Assembly: GCF_003533305.1 (NCBI RefSeq)
Contig: NZ_DOEH01000009.1
Location: 62,001 to 126,000 of the forward strand
DNA from: Providencia sp.
GTDB lineage: Bacteria > Pseudomonadota > Gammaproteobacteria > Enterobacterales > Enterobacteriaceae
DNA length: 64,000 bases
Reading direction: 5' to 3'
Both the position numbers and the translations under genes were made by a program. This document shows, one piece after another, positions 56,934 to 64,000 of this stretch. The notes under the pieces were generated by a model. It was given only the letters and a program-made list of their open reading frames with translations. It searched no databases and had not been told where the DNA came from. Numbering within the stretch: the stretch's first letter is position 1; each line of letters begins with the position of its first letter.

Positions 56934-56965
56934 AAAAGAGCACTAAATTTAATCAAATTTAGTGC
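56934..56965 (-). terminator. Terminator after ydgI
   Basis: GCACTAAATTT (56940-56950) and AAATTTAGTGC (56955-56965) pair perfectly with loop AATC; the minus strand continues TCTTTT. The stretch 56781-56933 shows nothing else. Confidence 0.8.
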
Positions 56966-56982
56966 ATATCCACATAGGCTTA

Positions 56983-58401
56983 TTAAGCCATTAAATAATA
57001 AAGTGCTGGTATTGAGGTAATTGCTATGGCAAAAGCGGCAACTTTCTCAACTAATTTTAATGGTGATTTTGCTGTTTGCTGGGAGCGTGCATACAAGAAA
57101 ACTAAAATACCAGGGGCGTATAGCACAACAGATAGCAGCAAATTGATTAAGCCGGAAGCATATAATAACCATAAACCATAAACACTGGCGACTAAGCCTA
57201 CCGCTAATAATGGCTTATTGTGACGCTCAAAGGCAACCTTCATTAAAAATGCACCTACTAAAAAATAAGGTACTAATATCATCTCAGAAGCAATAGTAAG
57301 CAATGTGTTGTAATTGCTACCACTAAGCCAGATTAATACTAAAGAAAGCTGTACCGCGCTATTGGTTAACCATAGTGACGATGATGGTGCATCATTAGCG
57401 TTAAGTTTATTAAATATTTTTGGAAATGACTTATACTGTGCGGCGATGTATGGAACCTCTGCGGCCATTATAGTCCAACTTAAATAGGCGCCACAGACAG
57501 AGATGATGAGTCCTGCGGCGATGATAATATTGCCACTTGTACCAATTAAATTCACCATTAATGTTGCCATTGACGGGTTTTTAATATCAGCAAGTTCAGC
57601 CTGAGACATTAAGCCTAACGATAGTAACGTGACTAAAATATAGATTATTAATGCAGAACAGACTGCAAATACCGTAGCTAAACCAACATCACGACGATTT
57701 CTAGCTCTAGCTGAAACGACTACTGCGCCTTCAATACCAATAAATACCCATAAGGTAATTAGCATAGTGTCTTTAACTTGTTGCCAAACAGGGACACCAA
57801 GCTCAATACCACTAAAATCGGCATTAAAAATATCTAATTTGAACGCGATGAAAGCAAGAACAATGAATAATCCAAGTGGAACCAGCTTCGCCATTGTTGC
57901 TAATTTATTAATACCAGCAGCAGTTTGCACACCTTGTAAGACTAAATAATGAACAAACCAGAGTAGAATAGATTCACCAATTAAGGCCTGCCATGTATTA
58001 CCATCACCAAAAATAATATTATCAGGAGTATCAGTAAAAAAGCTTATTGCAGCAAAAACAATCACTAAATAGGAAACATTGGCGACGACAGCGCATAGCC
58101 AATAACCCCAAGCGGAACAAAAGCCAACAAATTCACCAAATCCAACTTTTGCATAAGTAAATATCCCACCATCTAAATCCGGTCGGATTCTTGATAATAA
58201 TAACAGTGAAAAGGCTAAAAAAAGGATACCAACACCGGTAATGCACCATCCAATAATCAGTGCCATTGGACTGGCCACTTCAGCCATATTTTGTGGAAGA
58301 CTAAATACACCTGCGCCTACCATAGAGCTAAGCACTAAAGCGGTTAGGGCAGTGAGGCTTAATGTATTTTTCAATGTATATCCTGGTTGTTCTGCAATCA
58401 A
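56983..58401 (-). CDS. ydgI: Basic amino acid antiporter YdgI (ArcD-like, APC superfamily)
   Basis: Inner-membrane permease of 472 residues with about 12-13 helices. It shows the APC opening LTALVLSSMVGAGVFSLPQNMAE, SRIRPDLDGGIFTYAKVGFGEFVGF and LWVFIGIEGAVVVSARARNRRDVG, typical of the arginine/ornithine antiporter group. The ydgI-ydgH-pntAB order is as in E. coli. Exchange of arginine for ornithine is inferred; lysine/cadaverine-type exchange cannot be excluded. Confidence 0.87.
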   Translation of the reverse strand: MIAEQPGYTLKNTLSLTALTALVLSSMVGAGVFSLPQNMAEVASPMALIIGWCITGVGILFLAFSLLLLSRIRPDLDGGIFTYAKVGFGEFVGFCSAWGYWLCAVVANVSYLVIVFAAISFFTDTPDNIIFGDGNTWQALIGESILLWFVHYLVLQGVQTAAGINKLATMAKLVPLGLFIVLAFIAFKLDIFNADFSGIELGVPVWQQVKDTMLITLWVFIGIEGAVVVSARARNRRDVGLATVFAVCSALIIYILVTLLSLGLMSQAELADIKNPSMATLMVNLIGTSGNIIIAAGLIISVCGAYLSWTIMAAEVPYIAAQYKSFPKIFNKLNANDAPSSSLWLTNSAVQLSLVLIWLSGSNYNTLLTIASEMILVPYFLVGAFLMKVAFERHNKPLLAVGLVASVYGLWLLYASGLINLLLSVVLYAPGILVFLYARSQQTAKSPLKLVEKVAAFAIAITSIPALYYLMA

Positions 58402-58700
58402 AAGTTAAAATGACGTTAAAATAATCATTGTTATGAGTAATTAATCTATTCTGCCTTAAAATGGCAGTTAAATTGACTATCAAAAATTAAGAGTGGATTC
58501 TACGAATGAAATGGTTGAGATGCAATGGAAAAATATGCAGTTAATTAGCTATTTTATGCATATTAACGTTGTAATATTAATTTAGATTAAGTTTATTAAC
58601 TAACTCATTGAATTGATAGCATGAGATTAATAAATACAAGCGCTAAAGAGTGGGTAGTGTAGGAAAATAGCGGGGGTTATTGTATATGGAATTAGAAGGT
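58402..58700. other. Intergenic region upstream of ydgI
   Basis: About 300 AT-rich bases with no supported gene; presumed ydgI promoter, but no clear operator. Confidence 0.5.
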
Positions 58701-58733
58701 AAAAAAAAACCAGTTTTTATAAACTGGTTTTTC
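58701..58733 (-). terminator. Terminator after ydgH
   Basis: AAAACCAGTTT and AAACTGGTTTT form a perfect stem with a short loop, with A/T runs on both sides. Confidence 0.85.
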
Positions 58734-58749
58734 ATAGGTTATTAATTTA

Positions 58750-59700
58750 TTATTTGAATAAATCCGCGCTAATGGTAACGCTGCCACCATTAGACTGCCA
58801 TTCTCTTGTTATATGGAAATATTTAGCACCTTTAGCTTCAGCACGTTTTGCAATTTGATAACGTACTTCTGGTGTATTGGTGTAATAACCTGAGAAAGTA
58901 ATTGAATCGTATGGCACCATTTGTGCCGCCGCAGTTTTGTTGATTTCTTCGATAACATAGCCGTTTGGTAGGGTTACACTTGTGCGGCCCGGTTGGCTAC
59001 TTGATGTCTCAAAGAAACGGCCAACAGCAACTGTCGGTTCTTCAGAAGATGCAACACCTGGAATACGTACTTTCTTAGCAGCTTCGCCACCTTCAGCAAG
59101 TAACGCACGGCCTGCATCAGAGTCCGCAGGAATAACTGCTTCATCTAATTGAACTTGGCGCTTAGGTGCATCTTTTTTGTATATATAAGCAGTTGCTAAT
59201 GTGTTACCACCATCATTCATCGCAATATTACGAACGACGTAGAATGATGCTGCATCTTTCTCTTTAGCTTTCTTAGCGATTGCTTCATAGAGGTCTGGTT
59301 GAGAAGGGTAAAAGCCGCTTACACTGACAGTATCAAAAGGTTCATACTGGGCAGCATCGGTTTTTGACATTTCTTCAACACCACCGAATATACGGCGATT
59401 TGATTCTTCAAATTTAGGTGCGTCTTTTGCAAAAACATCAGCAACAACACGCATGTTGCCACTATCACCTATATCATCAAGGCTTTGAATGTAAAAGGCA
59501 TACGCCCCCATTTTATCAGCCCTACGGGAGACCGCGTCAGATGCTTCATAAATAGCATTAAAGCGTCCAGTGACCGTTATACGCTCATAAGGTTTTAATT
59601 CTTCGGCCTGTTTTGGCGTTAACTCAACAGCTGCCTGACTAGCAGTAATACTAGATAATGATAACACCGCGGCTGCGATGACCGTAGTTTTCAGCTTCAT
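58750..59700 (-). CDS. ydgH: YdgH, triple BhsA/McbA-domain (DUF1471) periplasmic protein
   Basis: The 316-residue protein has a signal peptide (ending SQAA, about 24) and three copies of the DUF1471 domain: LKPYERITVTGRFNA... (about 35-100), YEPFDTVSVSGFYPS... (about 118-180) and MVPYDSITFSGYYTN... (about 255-315). Smaller single-domain relatives respond to stress and affect biofilm; YdgH's exact role is not settled. An upstream start at 59724 adds eight residues, but ATG 59700 has AAGGA and yields the signal peptide. Confidence 0.92.
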   Translation of the reverse strand: MKLKTTVIAAAVLSLSSITASQAAVELTPKQAEELKPYERITVTGRFNAIYEASDAVSRRADKMGAYAFYIQSLDDIGDSGNMRVVADVFAKDAPKFEESNRRIFGGVEEMSKTDAAQYEPFDTVSVSGFYPSQPDLYEAIAKKAKEKDAASFYVVRNIAMNDGGNTLATAYIYKKDAPKRQVQLDEAVIPADSDAGRALLAEGGEAAKKVRIPGVASSEEPTVAVGRFFETSSSQPGRTSVTLPNGYVIEEINKTAAAQMVPYDSITFSGYYTNTPEVRYQIAKRAEAKGAKYFHITREWQSNGGSVTISADLFK

Positions 59701-60083
59701 ACAAAATCCTTCCGCCTTGCGCAATTTATTATAAACGTGCTGAATCTTATTTGTACCACATGTCCATGATTATTACACGTAACTGTTCTTGTTGTCTCAT
59801 GATTTTCTTTTTATGAGAAATAAATAATGATTGACTAGTCAAATTTACCAGTTATTTCAAAGTATCCAGTGTTTTATTGACCTAAAACTAAGATTTTCAC
59901 TGCGAATTCCATTTACTGTTTAATAATCGTGATCAATTATGGATCAATAACGTTATTTTCAGTAGGTTATTAGCACATTTTAAAACTGTTTTATGCAGAA
60001 AATAGGACTTTTCCAAGAAAATGGTCATTTTTTTTGCAAACACCCTACATACAACATTACTTTAGGCTATAAAAGGGAACATT
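59701..60083. promoter_or_regulatory. ydgH-pntA divergent intergenic region
   Basis: About 380 bases without a gene. A perfect 12-base palindrome TTGACTAGTCAA at 59831-59842 is the main structured element and is operator-like. An AGGGA site precedes pntA. Confidence 0.45.
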
Positions 60084-61613
60084 ATGCGTATTGGTATACC
60101 AAGAGAACGACTTGCCAATGAAGCGCGTGTTGCTGCTACACCTTCAACAGTGACTCAACTTTTAAAGTTGGGTTTTTCTGTTTGTGTAGAGAAAAACGCG
60201 GGACATTTGGCCAGTTTTGATGATGCAGCATATGAGGCTGTTGGTGCAGAAATAGTTGATCGTGATGCTGCATTTGCAGCGGATATCGTTTTTAAAGTGA
60301 ATGCGCCACTAGATGATGAAATTCCTTTATTTAAGGAAGGTTCGACGTTGGTAAGCTTTATTTGGCCAGCTCAAAATGCTGAACTAATGGAAGCGTTAAA
60401 AACACGCAATATTACTGTTATGGCAATGGATGCGGTACCTCGTATCTCACGTGCGCAGTCACTTGATGCATTAAGCTCAATGGCAAATATTGCAGGTTAT
60501 CGGGCAATAGTTGAAGCCGCACATGAATTTGGCCGCTTTTTTACTGGACAAATTACAGCCGCCGGTAAAGTGCCACCAGCAAAAGTCATGGTGATTGGTG
60601 CAGGTGTAGCAGGTTTAGCAGCTGTCGGTGCTGCGGGTAGCTTAGGCGCAATAGTTCGCGCATTTGATACTCGTCCGGAAGTAAAAGAACAAGTACAAAG
60701 TATGGGCGCTGAATTTCTTGAACTTGATTTCAAGGAAGAAGCGGGCAGTGGTGACGGTTATGCCAAAGTCATGTCAGAAGCGTTTATTAAAGCTGAAATG
60801 GCATTGTTTGCTGCGCAGGCCAAAGATGTTGATATTATTGTAACTACTGCGTTAATTCCTGGCAGACCAGCACCTAAGCTTATTACTAAAGAAATGGTTG
60901 AGTCGATGAAACCGGGGAGCGTCATTGTTGATTTGGCGGCTCAAACTGGAGGTAACTGCGAACTGACGCAAGCAGATAAACTCGTTGTCACTGATAATGG
61001 CGTGAAAATTATCGGCTACACTGATTTACCAAGCCGTTTACCAACTCAGTCTTCTCAATTATATGGTACTAACCTTGTTAATTTGATGAAGCTGCTATGC
61101 AAAGAGAAAGATGGTGAAATTGTCATTGATTTTGATGATTTAGTCATTCGTGGTGTTACTGTGATTAAACAAGGTGAAATTACTTGGCCAGCACCACCAA
61201 TTCAAGTTTCTGCACAGCCACAAGTCAAATCTAAAGCAATAGAACGCGTCAAAGCTCCCGAGAAAAAAATGTCTCCAGCGGCTAAATATAGCTTGATGGC
61301 ACTGGCTATTATTCTATTTGGTTGGTTTGCAAATTCGGCGCCAAAAGAGTTTCTATCTCACTTTACTGTTTTTGCACTCGCGTGTGTTGTGGGTTATTAC
61401 GTAGTTTGGAACGTCACTCATGCTCTGCATACACCATTAATGTCTGTCACTAATGCGATTTCAGGAATTATTGTTGTTGGTGCAGTTTTACAGATTGGTA
61501 GTGGTGGTTGGGTAAGTTTCTTATCCTTTGTTGCTATATTGATCGCAAGTATCAACATTTTCGGTGGATTTACAGTTACTCACCGTATGTTAAAAATGTT
61601 TCGTAAAGGGTAA
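60084..61613 (+). CDS. pntA: NAD(P) transhydrogenase subunit alpha
   Basis: Part of the proton-translocating transhydrogenase that makes NADPH from NADH using the proton motive force. The 509-residue subunit (E. coli 510) has the alanine-dehydrogenase-like NAD(H) domain I ([40 protein letters not shown] near 170). A linker leads to four C-terminal membrane helices (about 405-505). pntB follows after ten bases. Confidence 0.96.
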   Translation: MRIGIPRERLANEARVAATPSTVTQLLKLGFSVCVEKNAGHLASFDDAAYEAVGAEIVDRDAAFAADIVFKVNAPLDDEIPLFKEGSTLVSFIWPAQNAELMEALKTRNITVMAMDAVPRISRAQSLDALSSMANIAGYRAIVEAAHEFGRFFTGQITAAGKVPPAKVMVIGAGVAGLAAVGAAGSLGAIVRAFDTRPEVKEQVQSMGAEFLELDFKEEAGSGDGYAKVMSEAFIKAEMALFAAQAKDVDIIVTTALIPGRPAPKLITKEMVESMKPGSVIVDLAAQTGGNCELTQADKLVVTDNGVKIIGYTDLPSRLPTQSSQLYGTNLVNLMKLLCKEKDGEIVIDFDDLVIRGVTVIKQGEITWPAPPIQVSAQPQVKSKAIERVKAPEKKMSPAAKYSLMALAIILFGWFANSAPKEFLSHFTVFALACVVGYYVVWNVTHALHTPLMSVTNAISGIIVVGAVLQIGSGGWVSFLSFVAILIASINIFGGFTVTHRMLKMFRKG

Positions 61614-61623
61614 GGGGTAACTT

Positions 61624-63015
61624 ATGTTGTCGAGTGGAATTGTGACTGCAGCATATATTGTTGCTGCTATCCTATTTATTTTCAGCCTAGCAGGGCTATC
61701 GCGCCATGAAAGTTCTCAAAGAGGGAACGCTTATGGCATCGCAGGGATGGCAATTGCATTAATTGCTACCATACTTGGACCAGATAGTAGCAACATTAGC
61801 TGGATGATCATTGCAATGGTTATCGGTGCCGTTATTGGTATTCGATTAGCCAAAAAAGTTGAAATGACTGAAATGCCAGAGCTGGTGGCTATTTTACATA
61901 GTTTCGTCGGTTTGGCTGCTGTATTAGTAGGATTCAATAGCTTTATTGCTAGTGAAGGCCATGCTGATGCGGTTATGGAAAATATTCACCTAACTGAAGT
62001 CTTTTTAGGTATTTTCATCGGCGCGATCACTTTTACGGGGTCAATTGTCGCTTATGGTAAATTATCTGGAAAAATATCATCTAAGCCGATGATGTTACCA
62101 AATAAACATAAGCTCAACTTAGCTGGACTTATTATTTCATTCATTCTGTTAGTTATTTTTGTTAAAACAGAGAGTGTTGGTCTGCAAGTATTTGTTATGT
62201 TGATCATGACATTGATCGCATTAGCATTTGGTTGGCATCTTGTTTCATCAATTGGTGGTGCGGATATGCCAGTTGTTGTATCAATGCTAAACTCATACTC
62301 AGGTTGGGCTGCCGCCGCCGCTGGTTTCATGTTAAGTAATGACTTACTGATTGTCACGGGTGCGTTGGTGGGGTCTTCAGGGGCAATTTTGTCCTATATT
62401 ATGTGTAAGGCGATGAACCGCTCATTCTTTAGCGTTATTGCGGGTGGTTTCGGTACTGATGGTACTGCATCAAGTTCTGACGAAGAGATGGGGGAGTATC
62501 GCGAAACATCGGCAGAAGACGTTGCTGAAATGTTGAAGAACTCAACATCAGTTATCATCACTCCAGGTTATGGATTGGCAGTAGCGCAAGCTCAGTATCC
62601 AGTACATGATATAACGGCTAAATTACGTGAACGTGGTATTAATGTTCGATTTGGTATTCATCCAGTTGCTGGACGTTTACCAGGTCATATGAACGTATTA
62701 CTAGCTGAAGCGAAAGTACCTTATGACATCGTGCTAGAAATGGATGAAATCAATGATGATTTCGCTAATACAGATACAGTGTTGGTTATTGGTGCTAATG
62801 ATACGGTTAATCCTGCGGCATTAGAGGATCCTAATAGCCCAATTGCTGGAATGCCAGTACTAGAAGTTTGGAAAGCGAATAACGTTATTGTATTTAAACG
62901 CTCAATGAATACGGGATATGCAGGTGTACAAAATCCATTATTCTTTAAAGAAAATACACAGATGTTATTTGGTGATGCTAAAGATAGTGTAGATGCTATT
63001 TTACGTGCACTCTAA
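61624..63015 (+). CDS. pntB: NAD(P) transhydrogenase subunit beta
   Basis: The 463-residue partner (E. coli 462) has about nine membrane helices (1-260) forming the proton channel. The C-terminal NADP(H)-binding domain III has [37 protein letters not shown] and [12 protein letters not shown]. Co-transcribed with pntA. Confidence 0.96.
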   Translation: MLSSGIVTAAYIVAAILFIFSLAGLSRHESSQRGNAYGIAGMAIALIATILGPDSSNISWMIIAMVIGAVIGIRLAKKVEMTEMPELVAILHSFVGLAAVLVGFNSFIASEGHADAVMENIHLTEVFLGIFIGAITFTGSIVAYGKLSGKISSKPMMLPNKHKLNLAGLIISFILLVIFVKTESVGLQVFVMLIMTLIALAFGWHLVSSIGGADMPVVVSMLNSYSGWAAAAAGFMLSNDLLIVTGALVGSSGAILSYIMCKAMNRSFFSVIAGGFGTDGTASSSDEEMGEYRETSAEDVAEMLKNSTSVIITPGYGLAVAQAQYPVHDITAKLRERGINVRFGIHPVAGRLPGHMNVLLAEAKVPYDIVLEMDEINDDFANTDTVLVIGANDTVNPAALEDPNSPIAGMPVLEVWKANNVIVFKRSMNTGYAGVQNPLFFKENTQMLFGDAKDSVDAILRAL

Positions 63016-63034
63016 AACTCAAAGGTGTTAACAG

Positions 63035-63066
63035 AAGGCTCTGCATGTAAATGCAGAGCCTTTTTT
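63035..63066 (+). terminator. Terminator of pntAB
   Basis: AAGGCTCTGCAT (63035-63046) pairs perfectly with ATGCAGAGCCTT (63051-63062), followed by TTTT. Confidence 0.9.
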
Positions 63067-63147
63067 AGAGTGAAAACTGAACGAAATGTATGAAAATGTG
63101 AGTATTAGGCAGTCATGTAACTAAAATAAAGTGCTCGGACTTCGCTG

Positions 63148-64000
63148 CTATTCATCTGTTGGATTAATCGGGCATACAAATCCATCAGGTTTAATTGCCA
63201 GTAAATCGCATTTTAGTTTATCAATGATGTGTTCGGCAGTATTGCCGAGAAAAGCAGCTGAGATCCCCGTGCGCCCTAATATTCCGAGAACAACAACACC
63301 TGCTTCCAATTCTTCACACATATCGGGAATGATTTTTTCAGGTAGGCCCTCGCGAACATGTGTGAATTTTTCATCGATACAGAATTTCTGCCGTAGTTCT
63401 TTCATTGCTATCAGATGTTGTCCACGTAATGCATTGTTATATAAGCTAGGGTCAAAATCAGGTAATTCAATTGCAATATTCATTGGTGCGACAGGATAGG
63501 CACTTACTAAATGAATATCTTGATCTTTCATAATCCGTTGAGCTAAATCTTTTGTTTTCTCCACCAGCTTAATATTAAGGTCGTCATGATAAGATTCTTC
63601 ATTAGATAAATTAACAGCGACAACAGCTGAGCCATGGTCGGGCCAAATTTTATCTTTCACCATCCAAACAGGACATGGACATTTTCTTAATAAATGCCAA
63701 TCAAGTGGTGTAAATATGATTGATTCAAAATTATCAGTTTGATGGGCCATTTTCAGTAATAAGTCATGTTCTCCGCCAATGACTTCCTGAATAATGGCTT
63801 CATAAGGCTTATTATGCCAAATGACTTTAATTTCAATATCAATTCCAGCTTCTAAATAAAAGTGTGCTTGTTGCTTTATCCATGCGGTTTTTTGGCTGAT
63901 AACGCCTTTTCTCATTGCATGGCGTTCTTCAGGGGAGAGCAGCGTTGTCATATCGTAGGAAAGGTCATAGATAGGTAAAAACGCTTTTATCCGTCCACCA
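63148..64000 (-). CDS. uspE: Universal stress protein UspE (5' end outside window)
   Basis: Tandem Usp-domain protein. ATG 63951 looks like a start, but the frame stays open to the window edge and reads [16 protein letters not shown] before it, matching residues 32 onward of E. coli UspE (316 aa). So the gene continues beyond 64000 and 284 residues are visible. The second Usp domain ends with [35 protein letters not shown], the ATP-binding-type glycine motif. Linked in E. coli to motility, adhesion and DNA-damage survival. It is convergent with pntAB; fnr would be expected beyond the edge. Confidence 0.95.
   Translation of the reverse strand, partial: GGRIKAFLPIYDLSYDMTTLLSPEERHAMRKGVISQKTAWIKQQAHFYLEAGIDIEIKVIWHNKPYEAIIQEVIGGEHDLLLKMAHQTDNFESIIFTPLDWHLLRKCPCPVWMVKDKIWPDHGSAVVAVNLSNEESYHDDLNIKLVEKTKDLAQRIMKDQDIHLVSAYPVAPMNIAIELPDFDPSLYNNALRGQHLIAMKELRQKFCIDEKFTHVREGLPEKIIPDMCEELEAGVVVLGILGRTGISAAFLGNTAEHIIDKLKCDLLAIKPDGFVCPINPTDE

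Noticed and set aside
62052..62357. 101-codon minus-strand frame inside pntB
   Set aside because: Antisense to membrane helices of pntB; no support.
63131..63499. 122-codon plus-strand frame across the end of uspE
   Set aside because: Antisense to the conserved second Usp domain and directly after the pntAB terminator.
1..64000. CRISPR array, tRNA/rRNA genes, insertion sequences or prophage
   Set aside because: No regularly spaced repeats, transposase or integrase reading frames, or cloverleaf-type sequences were seen on reading; very short or diverged elements could be missed by eye.

Overview
This window looks like chromosomal DNA from a low-GC enterobacterium of the Morganellaceae, most likely Providencia or a close relative. 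That is inferred from protein similarity and gene order recalled from Escherichia coli and Proteus/Providencia; no search was run. Blocks of ordinary enterobacterial backbone are recognisable: hexR-zwf; mdtJI and yoaB-yoaA-tsaB-slp; fadD-rnd-minEDC-ycgL-ycgM-ycgN; grxB-hslJ-ldhA-ydbH-ynbE-ydbL-(azoR)-hrpA; and ydgI-ydgH-pntAB-uspE. The two edge genes, hexR and uspE, are cut by the window ends. No tRNA, rRNA, CRISPR array, insertion sequence or prophage was seen.

Accessory genes lie between these blocks. At 2.5-10.1 kb is a Fep/Viu-like ferric-siderophore uptake operon (binding protein, two permeases, TonB-dependent receptor, ATPase) with no siderophore biosynthesis genes. It is divergent from a flavin-dependent NtaA/SnaA-type monooxygenase, and a strong Fur box lies between them. 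At 18.9-22.8 kb is a DMSO reductase-type dmsABC operon behind a consensus FNR site at class II spacing; its dmsB carries an in-frame amber codon at codon 6.

At 26.7-32.9 kb is the most interesting system: a Slam-dependent (type XI) secreted hemophore locus of hemophilin-like protein, DUF560 Slam outer-membrane translocator, large TonB-dependent haem receptor and a dedicated TonB. A very strong terminator sits between the hemophore gene and the Slam gene. At 37.9-38.8 kb are two small unrecognised genes, one of them (83 aa) downstream of a near-consensus Fur box.

At 40.4-45.9 kb is a minimal four-gene chaperone-usher fimbrial operon (pilin, chaperone, usher, two-domain tip adhesin). It follows about 1.5 kb of very AT-rich non-coding DNA with several dyads, and a convergent MrpJ-like XRE regulator follows it. 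At 52.1-52.6 kb azoR survives only as a decayed pseudogene beside hrpA.

Taken together, the backbone covers the pentose-phosphate entry step, pyridoxal salvage, polyamine export, DNA repair, tRNA modification, fatty acid activation, RNA maturation, division-site selection, lactate fermentation, envelope lipid transport and transhydrogenase. The accessory part is centred on iron and haem capture, anaerobic respiration and adhesion, which fits a host-associated enterobacterium.
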